DNA of 64,000 nt from an uncultured Persicobacter sp. (GTDB lineage Bacteria; Bacteroidota; Bacteroidia; Cytophagales; Cyclobacteriaceae), in contig CANMKE010000026.1 of assembly GCA_947498325.1 (NCBI GenBank), positions 1 to 64,000 on the forward strand. The letters run 5' to 3'. Below, piece after piece: positions 38,103 through 47,831 of this stretch. Below the pieces are notes generated by a model. The model searched no databases and had not been told where the DNA came from. It worked only from the letters and a program-made list of their open reading frames with translations. A program made the position numbers and the translations under genes. Each line of letters opens with the position of its first letter. Position 1 is the stretch's first letter.

Positions 38103-40928
38103 ATGATGAAAATGTTAAAAGCTTTTGTCCTGATAGGGATGATGCTTGGTTTGCCGAAAGCCTTTGCGCAGGATGCAAGTCAAGATACCGTAGCAATTCC
38201 CCTAAATCCAGCGATTATACATAAGACCCTGCCTAATGGCTTCTCTTATTATATTCAGAAAAATGCCCTGCCAAAAGATCAGATCCAGTTTCGAATGGTC
38301 ATCAAGGCGGGTTCTATTTTGGAAACAGAGCAACAGCGTGGCTTTGCGCACTTTTTAGAGCACATGGCCTTTAATGGGAGCAAGCACTTTCCTGAAAACC
38401 AACTCGTGGATTATTTACAGTCGATCGGGGTGGAGTTTGGTAGTGACCTGAATGCCTACACAGGCTATGACGAAACCGTTTACATGTTGCCTTTGCCGAA
38501 CAGCAAAAAGGAAACACTGGACAATGGTTTTTATATGTTGGGCGATATCCTGAACGGATTGAACCTGACCACAGAAGATATTGACAAAGAGCGTTCGATT
38601 ATCCATGAAGAGTGGAGAACAACGATCGGTTTGTCTCAGCGCCTCAAAGATGCCATGTACCCATTGTTGTACCAAGGCTCTCGCTATTTGGACCGCCGCC
38701 CGATTGGCCTGATGTCCGTAGTAATGGGCAAAGGAAATGAAGAGGGCATCCGTCAGTTTTACAAAGACTGGTACCGCCCAGACCTGGCCACGCTTGTTGT
38801 GGTAGGTGACCTTAATCCTGCTGAAATTGAAAAGCGTATTATTGCGACTTTCGGACCGATGACCAACCCGTCGCCTGAAAAAGAACGCAAATATTATGGT
38901 GTGCCTGATCATGACAACACTTTGGTGAAAATTATTCAGGACAAGGAAATTACCTCGACTTCGATCAAGGTGATTCACAAATACCCAAAACATGAAGAGA
39001 AGACGCTGAAAGATTTGCGCCGTTCGGTAGTGAACTTGCTGTACACTTATATGGTCAATCAACGATTGAGCGATGTGGCACAATCACCGAATGCTCCTTA
39101 TATGTATGCACAGTCGTATTCAACTTCTGCCTCGGGCAACAAAAACCGCTATATCTCACTGGCAACAGTGAAAGCCGATAAAATTATTGATGGTACCAAA
39201 GGGCTGATGCGCGAATTGCAACGCATTAAGCAATATGGTTTCACGCAGGCGGAACTCGATCGTAAAAAGGAAATTCTGAGAAAGGATTTCGAGAGTATGG
39301 CCCTGGAAGAAAACAAACAGACTTCCGCACAGCTTACCGCCCTGATTACCAACCATGTGATTTCAGGAGAAGAGTGTAGCACCTTGTCTTTCAAGAAAAA
39401 GTTTGTAGACGAATGTCTGAAAACCATTAGCCTGAGCGATGTGCAGTCATTGGTGGAGGAATTCATGCATGGCGAGCAAGCAAACAGAGTCGTTTTATTG
39501 ACTGCCCCAGCTTCTGCCACCACGCCAAGCAAAGCGGATCTTTTAACTGCCCTTGATCAGGTACAAAAAGAGAAGGTGACTCCTTTTAAAGATACAGTTG
39601 TTGATGCCCCACTGATGACCACCACACCAAAAGGTGGTAAAATTGCCAAAGAGGTTTACGATAAGGATTTGGATGTAACGCATTTGACTTTTGCCAACGG
39701 CGTAACGGTTGATCTGAAACCTACGGAATTCAAGAACAACGAAATCCGTTTTACTTCGGTACGTAACGGCGGTTATTCCAAAGCTGCGGCAGATAATTTC
39801 GATAATGCTTCAATGGCTGCTACTTTCACCAATCTGGGTGGTTTGTCGAACTTCTCTTCTATGCAACTGGATCGTATCCTTTCTGCAAAGCAAGTGTATT
39901 TGGCGCCATATATCCACCGATATACCGAAGGTGTGAGTGGTTTCTCTTCGAAAGAAGATTTTGAAACACTGATGAAATTGACTTACCTGACCTATACGGC
40001 ACCACGTAAAGACCCAGCGAAGTTCAAGCAGTTTATCGACAACAAAAAGGAATACAACAGAAATAGCCTCAATGATCCAGATTCTTATTTTGCTGATCAG
40101 ATTAATAAAGAAATGAGCCAGCATGATCCACGCACGGAGACCTTATTGACTCCTGAGCAATTGGATCGCCTGAGCCTTGATAAATCTTTTGATTTTTACA
40201 AAAGCAGATTCAATTCCGCCAAAGGTGCTCATTTCATTATCGTGGGAAGCTTCGATGTCAATACCATCAAGCCATTACTAACCACCTATTTGGGCGGTTT
40301 GCCTGCGGGTCCTGTGGATGCCTCTTTCAATGATGAAGGAATTCGTCCACCGAAAAAAGGCATGTCATTTGATTACCCTCGCAATACCGTGGACAAGTCT
40401 AAAGTAGTGATTCGCTACACAGGCGATTTCCCTGCAAGCCAGAAAGACCGTGTAGAGATGGGCTTATTGGGCGACATCCTGACCATCCGCTTAAATCAAA
40501 AATTACGCGAAGAAATCGGTGGGGTATATTCTCCATATGCTGCGGCGAATGTGTTCAAATATCCTTATACCCATTATAGAATGGATATTTTCTTTACCTG
40601 TGCTTCTGCCAACAGAGATGCTTTGGTAAATGCAGCCGTTGGGCAAATAAAAGAGATGCAAAAAGGCATTTCGGCAACAAATTTGGATAAGGTAAAGAAA
40701 GCAGCACTGAAAGACAGAAAAGCTTCGCTTCAAATGAATGGTTACTGGAGGAAACTCCTTGAGGATCAGTGGTCAAGAGGAGAGTCTAAAGTCAACTTTG
40801 AACAATATAATAAGGATATCCAGTCGGTTACTGCGAAAGATTTGCAGAAAATGGCGCGCAAGTATTTGAAAGCGAACAAACACCTGGAATTCACATTAAG
40901 CCCTAATCCTGAAGCTATTAAAAAGTAA
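38103..40928 (+). CDS. M16-family zinc metallopeptidase (insulinase-like)
   Basis: 941 residues from the ATG at 38103 (MMKMLKAFVLIG...), chosen because it starts a clean signal peptide ending AFAQ; the frame runs further upstream to 38043. The inverted zinc motif HFLEH (residues 83-87) and the downstream glutamate in the DKERSIIHEEW helix give the catalytic M16A half. A second, inactive-looking M16 half follows (residues of about 500-930, including GGVYSPYAAANVF). It is presumably periplasmic and degrades short peptides. It lies directly upstream of the susC/susD genes with only 65 bp between them, suggesting a shared transcript or function. Confidence 0.92.
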   Translation: MMKMLKAFVLIGMMLGLPKAFAQDASQDTVAIPLNPAIIHKTLPNGFSYYIQKNALPKDQIQFRMVIKAGSILETEQQRGFAHFLEHMAFNGSKHFPENQLVDYLQSIGVEFGSDLNAYTGYDETVYMLPLPNSKKETLDNGFYMLGDILNGLNLTTEDIDKERSIIHEEWRTTIGLSQRLKDAMYPLLYQGSRYLDRRPIGLMSVVMGKGNEEGIRQFYKDWYRPDLATLVVVGDLNPAEIEKRIIATFGPMTNPSPEKERKYYGVPDHDNTLVKIIQDKEITSTSIKVIHKYPKHEEKTLKDLRRSVVNLLYTYMVNQRLSDVAQSPNAPYMYAQSYSTSASGNKNRYISLATVKADKIIDGTKGLMRELQRIKQYGFTQAELDRKKEILRKDFESMALEENKQTSAQLTALITNHVISGEECSTLSFKKKFVDECLKTISLSDVQSLVEEFMHGEQANRVVLLTAPASATTPSKADLLTALDQVQKEKVTPFKDTVVDAPLMTTTPKGGKIAKEVYDKDLDVTHLTFANGVTVDLKPTEFKNNEIRFTSVRNGGYSKAAADNFDNASMAATFTNLGGLSNFSSMQLDRILSAKQVYLAPYIHRYTEGVSGFSSKEDFETLMKLTYLTYTAPRKDPAKFKQFIDNKKEYNRNSLNDPDSYFADQINKEMSQHDPRTETLLTPEQLDRLSLDKSFDFYKSRFNSAKGAHFIIVGSFDVNTIKPLLTTYLGGLPAGPVDASFNDEGIRPPKKGMSFDYPRNTVDKSKVVIRYTGDFPASQKDRVEMGLLGDILTIRLNQKLREEIGGVYSPYAAANVFKYPYTHYRMDIFFTCASANRDALVNAAVGQIKEMQKGISATNLDKVKKAALKDRKASLQMNGYWRKLLEDQWSRGESKVNFEQYNKDIQSVTAKDLQKMARKYLKANKHLEFTLSPNPEAIKK

Positions 40929-40954
40929 GCGGGAGGGGGTGATAAACCTATTTT

Positions 40955-40981
40955 GAGCGCCTGTTGCTACAACGGGCGCTC
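40955..40981 (+). promoter_or_regulatory. Hairpin between the M16 peptidase and susC
   Basis: GAGCGCCTGTTG and CAACGGGCGCTC form a 12-bp stem (one G-U pair) with a CTA loop. No T-tract follows on the plus strand, so it is not a standard terminator. It could stabilise or process the transcript, or mark the end of the peptidase message. Confidence 0.5.
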
Positions 40982-40992
40982 TACTCCTAAAA

Positions 40993-43900
40993 ATGATTTT
41001 TATGAGACAATTAATTACGCTATTACTGTTGCTGACGGTAGGTTGGGCTATGCCCAGCTTCACGATGGCTCAAAAGCAAGTGACCGTTAAGGGGCTTGTT
41101 ACCGACGCAGATACAGGGGAAGGCTTGATTGGGGTGAATGTCATCCTGAAAGGCACAACCTCGGGTGTGGTAACAGACTACAACGGTCAGTTTCGTTTCG
41201 GTGGTTTGACCAGCACGAGCGAGTTGCAATTCACTTATATGGGGTATACTACCCAAACGGTGAAAGTGGGCAACAAATCGATCGTCGATGTTCAGATGAA
41301 GTCAGAGGTGAAATCGCTACAGAATGTGGTGGTATTCGGGGAAAGCCAGAAGGATGTCCGTACCATTACCGGATCAGTAGGAAAGATTGACACCAAAGTG
41401 TTTTCAGCGGGTACACCTTCGGGCTCTTTTGACCAATTGTTGCAGGGGCAGGTAGCGGGATTGTCGATTCAGGCAAGTGGCGAACCTGGCGAGCAGGCTA
41501 AAATTCGTATCCGTGGTAACAACTCCATGGGGGTACGTGCCAAAGACGATGCCGAGCAGCAGATGGCCAACAACGCCAACGAACCATTGTATATTTTGAA
41601 TGGCGCGCCTATATCTTCGGATGTGTTTAATACCATCAACCCAGATGATATCGTGGACATCAAAGTGCTGAAAGATGGTCTTTCGACGGTTCAGTATGGT
41701 ACACGTGGTGCCAATGGGGTAATTGAAATTAAGACTAAAAAGGGGATTGTCGGTAAAACAACCTACAACATCCGCTATCAGCATACCATCCGTCCGATTG
41801 GTGGACTTGGCGGTATTGAGCTGATGGATTCCAAGGAGAAACTGGCGATGGAGCGTGAGCTTTCGATCGTGGACGGACTCGGATTTAAATACTCACCACA
41901 TCAGGGCGATAGCCCAGAGGTGATCGCCTATAAGCAGCGAAAATATCAGGAACTGGAAGGTAAGAATACCAATTGGCTGAATGAGCTTTCGCGTGCAGGC
42001 CAGGTGAAAGATTTGCAAATGAGCATGTCGGGCGGGTCGGACAATACCCGTTATTACCTGTCGGCTTCTTACTATGACGAAGAGGGGGGATATTTGAACT
42101 CGTGGGCAAAACGTTATACCACTCGTTTCAATATCGACCATAACCTTCGCAAGAATCTTACCTTAGGAGTTGATGCTTCGATTGGCCGTTCACAGCGTTC
42201 AAAATCAAGCACTTCACCAGCCCGTTTGATCTACACTTTGCAGCCTTACGAAACCACATCTTCAGAAAGTTTTGTGGCTCGTCAGCCGAATACAGGAAGT
42301 GTGAATTTCATCAATCCTTTTGATGAGCTGTACAAGCAGTATTCGGAATACGACGCCTGGAGAATTGACATGAATTCTCGTTTGAACTGGACGGTAATGA
42401 AAGGTTTGAACCTGAAAACGGAAGTAGGGTTTACCTTTAACGATGGGGAAAATGACCAAGTCGCTTTGGCCAATCCCGATGCAATAAAAGATACGCAAAA
42501 GGATGGTTCATTCTCGAAAAACCAGTCGAAATCCTTAACCACCCGCCTGAACATGTCTGCCAATTACATCAAGAGTTTTGGTGAGAAAAGCATGATCAAC
42601 GCTTCAGTAGGAACAGAATATATTCATGACCAAAACTGGGGATTTGGTTTCCGCAGTGTAGGTCTTGCTGATAAAGTAGCACCGATTATTGGTGCAAACC
42701 CAGATTCGAAAATCAACAGCTCATTGTATGAAAATGCATTGCTCGGTTTTTACGGACAGGGGAACTACTCTTATGCAGGAAAGTATGACCTGACAGGTTC
42801 GTTCCGCTACGATGGCTCTTCTATTTTGCCTAAAGACAAGCGATTTGTCCCTGCGTGGGGTGCGGGAGCTTCCTGGAATATTCAGCAAGAAGACTGGATG
42901 AAAGACCGCAAGTTTTTCGATCAGTTGCGTATGCGTGTTTCTTATGGGGTAAACTACAATTCTGCGGGTATCCGCCAGACCCTCGGAATGCCGTTCTACG
43001 ACTTCACCAACTCCGATACTTACCGCGGACAGCGAACAGTGAACCTGACGGAATTCTATAACCCTGACCTGAAATTTGAGCGCACAAAACAATGGAGTGT
43101 GGCCATGGATTTCGGTATTTTGGATCACCGTCTGTACGGTACTATCGAAGCTTATATTAAAAACACCGATGATTTGTTGTCTAATATTTCCATTCCGTTG
43201 AGTAATGGTTATGGCGATTTGTTGCAGAATATTGGTGCTTTGGAAAACAAGGGTATCGAGCTGAACTTGTCGGCAGTGCCGATTCGTACGGATCATTTCC
43301 GCTGGACGTCAAGCCTGAATGTGGCCTACAATGTCAATAAAATTACAGACCTCTACGGACAGGATGAGATTCGTGTAGGAACGGAAGGACTGTTCAAAGT
43401 TGGAGAACCGATTAACAGTGCTTTTGTGAAACATTGGGCAGGGGTAAATCCTGTGAATGGTCAGCCGATTTATTATGATGAAAAAGGCCGATTGGTACCT
43501 GGTGGTTTTGCGCCGCAGGTAACTGGCTTTGGTACTTATGATCAGCCGTTGACTGGTGGATGGACAAACATTTTCACTTATAAAAATCTGGAGGTTTCAA
43601 CCCTGTTCACTTATGCATGGGGTGGGGTGAATTACAACAACCTGAAATCGACCATGATCCGTAACGTGAAGAATGGGGAAGTGCCTTACGGTGGATTCCT
43701 GGGCGATATCTGGTTGCATCCTGGCGATGTGAAACCAATGCCATACCCTAAATTCTTTACCGATACATCGGTGAACTCACTGTTCCTGGAAAACGCTTCT
43801 TATATCCGTTGGAAAAACGTGATTGTGCGCTACAACCTGCAGGAGAAATTACACCTTAAAGGGGTAACTGCACTGAAACTGACCGCACAGGCAAACAACA

Positions 43901-44001
43901 TCCTGACCATCACGAATTATCAGGGTATTGACCCTGAGGTAACGGGTATCGGGCAACCATTGTGGCGTTCATTTACATTAGGTTTTGACTTGACTTTCTA
44001 A
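40993..44001 (+). CDS. susC-like: SusC/RagA-family TonB-linked outer-membrane protein
   Basis: 1002 residues. The real start may be the ATG at 41002 (MRQLITLLL), three codons later. Signal peptide to about residue 27, then a CarboxypepD_reg-like domain (VTVKGLVTDADTGEGLIGVNV). The TonB plug includes SVGKIDTKVF, GSFDQLLQGQVAGL, IRIRGNNSM, and DIVDIKVLKDGLSTVQYGTRGANGVI. The 22-strand barrel ends with the aromatic SFTLGFDLTF. SusC forms the channel of a pedal-bin nutrient importer with the SusD lid encoded five bases downstream. No glycoside hydrolase, sensor or lyase is near, so the substrate is not apparent. Confidence 0.95.
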   Translation: MIFMRQLITLLLLLTVGWAMPSFTMAQKQVTVKGLVTDADTGEGLIGVNVILKGTTSGVVTDYNGQFRFGGLTSTSELQFTYMGYTTQTVKVGNKSIVDVQMKSEVKSLQNVVVFGESQKDVRTITGSVGKIDTKVFSAGTPSGSFDQLLQGQVAGLSIQASGEPGEQAKIRIRGNNSMGVRAKDDAEQQMANNANEPLYILNGAPISSDVFNTINPDDIVDIKVLKDGLSTVQYGTRGANGVIEIKTKKGIVGKTTYNIRYQHTIRPIGGLGGIELMDSKEKLAMERELSIVDGLGFKYSPHQGDSPEVIAYKQRKYQELEGKNTNWLNELSRAGQVKDLQMSMSGGSDNTRYYLSASYYDEEGGYLNSWAKRYTTRFNIDHNLRKNLTLGVDASIGRSQRSKSSTSPARLIYTLQPYETTSSESFVARQPNTGSVNFINPFDELYKQYSEYDAWRIDMNSRLNWTVMKGLNLKTEVGFTFNDGENDQVALANPDAIKDTQKDGSFSKNQSKSLTTRLNMSANYIKSFGEKSMINASVGTEYIHDQNWGFGFRSVGLADKVAPIIGANPDSKINSSLYENALLGFYGQGNYSYAGKYDLTGSFRYDGSSILPKDKRFVPAWGAGASWNIQQEDWMKDRKFFDQLRMRVSYGVNYNSAGIRQTLGMPFYDFTNSDTYRGQRTVNLTEFYNPDLKFERTKQWSVAMDFGILDHRLYGTIEAYIKNTDDLLSNISIPLSNGYGDLLQNIGALENKGIELNLSAVPIRTDHFRWTSSLNVAYNVNKITDLYGQDEIRVGTEGLFKVGEPINSAFVKHWAGVNPVNGQPIYYDEKGRLVPGGFAPQVTGFGTYDQPLTGGWTNIFTYKNLEVSTLFTYAWGGVNYNNLKSTMIRNVKNGEVPYGGFLGDIWLHPGDVKPMPYPKFFTDTSVNSLFLENASYIRWKNVIVRYNLQEKLHLKGVTALKLTAQANNILTITNYQGIDPEVTGIGQPLWRSFTLGFDLTF

Positions 44002-44006
44002 TCAGT

Positions 44007-45383
44007 ATGAGTAAAAGAAATTGGATATTCCGAATGGCATTTTGGGGCGCAATGGTCGCCTCGACAAGTGCCTGTAGTTTGCTTGATATCACGCCTCAGG
44101 ATGTGGTGCCTTCAGTAACGGCATTCAATGATGTTCCCTCTTATCAGATGGCGCTGAACAGAATGTACCGCGACCTGACAAGCCCTCAGCAGAATATGGC
44201 CACTTCTGATTTTGCATCAGATGATTTCCGCCAGGTGATTGAGGGTTACGCACCGTCAAACTATAATATTTTCCATTGGAACTACACCGCTCAGCCTCAG
44301 CCTTTCGTTTGGCAGGTGCAGTATCAGCAAATTGCCCGTGCCAATGTGATCATGGACAATTACGATGTGGTAACGCCGCAGTCTGATGAAGAAAAGAATG
44401 AAAAAGACCAGATTATGGCGCAGGCTTTGGCCATGCGTGCGTGGTCTTACTTTAACCTGGTGGAGCTTTACGCACCACGATATACAGGGCAAAATGGCGA
44501 CCAGCTTGCAGTGCCTTTAAAACTGAAGCTTGACCGTGAATATTTGGGTAAATCTACCCTCAAGGAGGTTTATGATCAGATGTTCAATGACCTTGACCGT
44601 GCATCAGAGATCTTTAAGGAGACCAATTTCAACCCTTCCAGCTCCGATGCGCCATACGTTTTTGGTCAGCAGGCTGTTTGGGCACTGAAAGCGCGTATTG
44701 CCCTATATATGGGAGATATGAAGGTGGCCAGTGAAAATGCAGCACACTTCATCAATACCCCACTTTTGGATAAAGATAACTACTGGAAGTTGTGGGAAGA
44801 TCAGGTAGGTTCAGACAATCAGGAAGTGATTTTTGAGACGGATAACCTGTCGGATACCGACGACGCGAGTTTGATTGACTATCAGGAAATTTATGAGTTC
44901 AGTAAGGTGAAACTTGCGCTTGAACTTTTACAATCCTTTGAAGCTGATGACATCCGCAAGGACAAAGATTATATCAGTACTGACGATATGCCGAATAAAT
45001 ATATTGTGCAGGTGAATGATCGCAATACCGCGATTAACAGAAACCTGTGCTATAAATATTTCCGCCTTGCAGAGCAGTATTTGATTTATGCGGAAGCCAA
45101 TATGAATACGGACAAAACGGCTGCGCTTCGTGTATTCAATACGTTACGCAAAGCCCGTGGAGCATCGGAAGTAAGCACGCTGACGGCCACTACGATTCTT
45201 CAGGAACGTCGCCGCGAGCTCTTTTCAGAAGGTCTGAGGTTCTATGATTTGAAGCGTAAGGCACAAGACTTGAATATTGTTGTGAAACGATCGACTGGGG
45301 AGATGCTACCCGCGAATTCTCCAAAATACAATTGGTCGGTGCCATTGGAGGAAATCAATGCCAACCCAAATATATCTGAATAA
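44007..45383 (+). CDS. susD-like: SusD/RagB-family surface lipoprotein
   Basis: 458 residues. The lipoprotein signal ends SACS with Cys23. The SusD helical repeat region contains LNRMYRDLTSPQ, the signature ALAMRAWSYFNLVELYAP, and the C-terminal RRRELFSEGLRFYDLKRK. It serves as the ligand-binding lid of the SusC channel. Shorter than most carbohydrate SusD proteins (500-600 residues), which fits a lid with reduced loops; whether this implies peptides or another small substrate is open. It begins six bases after susC and is followed two bases later by a lipoprotein gene. Confidence 0.95.
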   Translation: MSKRNWIFRMAFWGAMVASTSACSLLDITPQDVVPSVTAFNDVPSYQMALNRMYRDLTSPQQNMATSDFASDDFRQVIEGYAPSNYNIFHWNYTAQPQPFVWQVQYQQIARANVIMDNYDVVTPQSDEEKNEKDQIMAQALAMRAWSYFNLVELYAPRYTGQNGDQLAVPLKLKLDREYLGKSTLKEVYDQMFNDLDRASEIFKETNFNPSSSDAPYVFGQQAVWALKARIALYMGDMKVASENAAHFINTPLLDKDNYWKLWEDQVGSDNQEVIFETDNLSDTDDASLIDYQEIYEFSKVKLALELLQSFEADDIRKDKDYISTDDMPNKYIVQVNDRNTAINRNLCYKYFRLAEQYLIYAEANMNTDKTAALRVFNTLRKARGASEVSTLTATTILQERRRELFSEGLRFYDLKRKAQDLNIVVKRSTGEMLPANSPKYNWSVPLEEINANPNISE

Positions 45384-45385
45384 AT

Positions 45386-45880
45386 ATGAAAAAGTTATTG
45401 ATGATAGCCATGGGTTTGGCCATGGGATTTACCGCCTGTACGGATCGCTACGATAATATCCCTTTGGATAAATCTTATAAAGGTGCCGCCTTTGTAAGCA
45501 TGAGTGGCGAAGAGGGCGTCGTGTATATGAATGAAAGTCGAAATGGTGATCCTGAAGGGGTAACTACCGACAGTCTGGCACTTTCTCATGTGCTTGATCA
45601 TGATGTGCGCATTCAGCTGGAATTCGTGGCGGCGAACTCTTTGGGCGAAGTCGGCAAGGAATTTGATTTTCAGAAAGAAGTGGAAATTAAAGCGGGTCAG
45701 TCTTATGGTCGCTTCACTGTCAGTGGTTTAACGATTTCTGATGAGCAAGCACAAGACCTTAAATTGGCGATCAGTATTAAAAGTACTGACGACCCTACCA
45801 TTATTGCTGGCCTCTACGGGAGGAAAAAAGCCCTGGCCGAGAGAGAAAGATTTTATAAGACTTTCTCCTTTAAAAACTAA
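45386..45880 (+). CDS. Lipoprotein of the susC/susD operon, unknown function
   Basis: 164 residues. The lipoprotein signal MKKLLMIAMGLAMGFTAC places the lipidated cysteine at residue 18. The rest looks like a beta-rich extracellular domain with a DYNIPLD-like start (YDNIPLDKSYKGAAFVSM) and a C-terminal conserved pattern (YKTFSFKN). I do not recognise the family; it may be a small substrate-binding accessory of the SusE type. It sits two bases after the susD-like gene, so it is translationally coupled or at least cotranscribed. Confidence 0.8.
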   Translation: MKKLLMIAMGLAMGFTACTDRYDNIPLDKSYKGAAFVSMSGEEGVVYMNESRNGDPEGVTTDSLALSHVLDHDVRIQLEFVAANSLGEVGKEFDFQKEVEIKAGQSYGRFTVSGLTISDEQAQDLKLAISIKSTDDPTIIAGLYGRKKALAERERFYKTFSFKN

Positions 45881-45919
45881 TTTTTAATTGGGCATGAGCC
45901 CTATCCTATACTTATTATT

Positions 45920-46642
45920 ATGAAAAAAGTAACATTTTACGCTGCCGTATTATTTAGTGCGATGACAATGTTCTCCGCATGTTCATCTAAAAGTGATGAT
46001 CCAACTCCTGAAAAACCTTCTCAAGAGGAGTTAGACCAAAAACGCGCTGACGAAATGATCGTAACCGCAGATTCTACTTTCCAAGCAATTGTAGATGGTC
46101 ATTGGGTAATCAGTAAATTCGAGCCCTCGAAAGACTTAGAAGATGCGTCAAAAACACAAGATGGTGCTGCAGCATTAACATTAATTAAAAAAGCCGCTCA
46201 CGTTAGAGATTTTTTGCTTGAAGGATCGTTTGCTAAAGAGAATGACACATATGCAATGCATGTTGATGTAAACCTTGATGAATCTAAGTTAGATGATGCT
46301 ATATTAGATTATCAAGAAGAAGTACAAGGCATGCCGAAAGATTGGGGAATGGTTTTTCCTAAGGAACAAAATTTAGCAGAAATTCGTCGTATTATGGCAG
46401 CTCCTTTTGCACAGGACGATGCTGCAATTGAGGATGTAACAAACGATCAAACAGGTTTAGTGGTTCTTAAAATTAAGGGACGTGATTTCAAAGGAAGTAA
46501 CTACGAAACGATGTTAGAAGGTGGCCGTAAACTAATTGCTGATAACGGAGATAAATTATACTTCGAAGGTAATAACTTGGTGGTTGAAGTTTCAAACAAA
46601 GAATATGGTATTTCTCGTTGGGTATTTGCTCCAGCAAAATAA
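45920..46642 (+). CDS. Lipoprotein of unknown function
   Basis: 240 residues with a signal ending MFSAC (Cys21). The acidic residues just after the cysteine (SSKSDDPTPE) resemble a Bacteroidota lipoprotein export signal, so surface exposure is plausible. The mature protein is helical and strongly acidic, with a 'NGDKLYFEGNNLVVEVSN' strand pair near the end. No family recognised. Codon use is richer in A/T than in susC and susD, although the gene follows them by 39 bp in the same direction. The terminator right after it closes the locus. Confidence 0.8.
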   Translation: MKKVTFYAAVLFSAMTMFSACSSKSDDPTPEKPSQEELDQKRADEMIVTADSTFQAIVDGHWVISKFEPSKDLEDASKTQDGAAALTLIKKAAHVRDFLLEGSFAKENDTYAMHVDVNLDESKLDDAILDYQEEVQGMPKDWGMVFPKEQNLAEIRRIMAAPFAQDDAAIEDVTNDQTGLVVLKIKGRDFKGSNYETMLEGGRKLIADNGDKLYFEGNNLVVEVSNKEYGISRWVFAPAK

Positions 46643-46664
46643 TCATCCCACTGATTAAAATATT

Positions 46665-46697
46665 AAAGGTCGATGCTTTGGTGTCGGCCTTTTTTTG
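46665..46697 (+). terminator. Terminator of the susCD locus
   Basis: AAAGGTCGATGC pairs imperfectly with GTGTCGGCCTTT around a short loop, followed by a T-run. Confidence 0.75.
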
Positions 46698-46771
46698 TGC
46701 TTGATTTTCTCAGTGTAGTTGTGGTGCACTTGTTGGTTTTATCATTGCATAAGACCAAAATTGAACGACCT

Positions 46772-47239
46772 ATGAAAAGCATCTTTTTAATTTCAGCAAG
46801 TGCCACAAGTTCCCGTCAAGATTCATTTCACATCATCGGCTTCCGAAGTGGGGCAGCATTTGCGGAGCTTGTAACTAATGATTTTTCGGAGCTCCTGGAT
46901 TGGATGGAGGAAGTTGTAGGAGCACATCCCGTATATGCCTGCCCGATGCCAAAGGCGTATCACCAGTTTTTGAAAGCGCAGTTGGAGGCTTATAGGCTTA
47001 AGCCTTTAAAAGCGGTTTTAAAAGCCCACAGATGGAAAATACGCAGGCACTATTCAAATATTCTACCGCTGTTTTATCAGCCGATGAGCCACTCGGAGAT
47101 GCTGATTATGGGGAGGTGTGTTTTGAAGATCGAAGGTGATTCTGATCTCTCTGGAGCACTCAGTGTACAGAAGGCCGCGCCAATGATTGGCTTTGAGGCC
47201 ACGGGCGCTAACCTTCTTTCCCGAATTTGGTTTTGGTGA
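46772..47239 (+). CDS. Hypothetical protein, 155 residues
   Basis: Start set at ATG 46772 (MKSIFLISASAT); the frame extends upstream to 46673 through the terminator of the previous gene, which is unlikely to be coding. No family recognised. The protein is mixed alpha/beta with a basic middle (LKAHRWKIRRHYS) and no signal peptide or membrane helix. Its stop lies about 20 bp before the DinB-like gene, so the two could be cotranscribed. Confidence 0.55.
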   Translation: MKSIFLISASATSSRQDSFHIIGFRSGAAFAELVTNDFSELLDWMEEVVGAHPVYACPMPKAYHQFLKAQLEAYRLKPLKAVLKAHRWKIRRHYSNILPLFYQPMSHSEMLIMGRCVLKIEGDSDLSGALSVQKAAPMIGFEATGANLLSRIWFW

Positions 47240-47261
47240 GTATAACCCAATAATTTTTATC

Positions 47262-47720
47262 ATGACCAAGCTCGAAAATCAATTGCATGCCCTCGATCAG
47301 GCTATCCAAAAAGGAGACCTTCAAAAGGTGTCCGTCTCCAAGTCAGGTACTTATTGGCATATAGGTCATGCCCTCAAGGTGATCATCAGCATTATTGGAG
47401 TAATGGAGGCTTCAGTCCCTGATCAATTCGTGAAGAAGAATTCTTTTATGTGGTTGTTGATTCAGTGGTTTGGGGTCATTCCGAGGGGGAAAGGGCGCTC
47501 TCCTAAACGTGTTTTGCCCCCGGAACAACTTGACCGTGCCTTATTGGAGCAAATGCTGAAAGAAGCAAGGGAAGCTGTTGCTATTTTACCCTCTTTACCG
47601 CCTGATAAGTATTTCAGACACCCTGCTTTTGGAGACATGAGAAAGAAAAAGGCAATTAAGTTTATAGGAATTCATTCACATCATCATATTAAAATAATAA
47701 ATGAAATTATAGAAAAGTGA
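47262..47720 (+). CDS. DinB-like protein (DUF1569 family)
   Basis: 152 residues from the ATG at 47262 (MTKLENQLHAL). The family is a four-helix DinB-like bundle with a metal site formed by three histidines. Here WHIGHAL near residue 35 and FIGIHSHHHIKI near the C-terminus supply candidates. Members are common in Bacteroidota and their function is not known; related DinB enzymes are thiol transferases. It follows a small hypothetical gene by 22 bp. Confidence 0.75.
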   Translation: MTKLENQLHALDQAIQKGDLQKVSVSKSGTYWHIGHALKVIISIIGVMEASVPDQFVKKNSFMWLLIQWFGVIPRGKGRSPKRVLPPEQLDRALLEQMLKEAREAVAILPSLPPDKYFRHPAFGDMRKKKAIKFIGIHSHHHIKIINEIIEK

Positions 47721-47831
47721 TGAAAATTGTTAATATAAAACACTGAATCATATCGTGAATTATTTTTTGGTTTTTTTTAAGGTTGCGAAGGCGTTATAAT
47801 TGCATTAGTATTTTTAATCAACCATAAAAAA

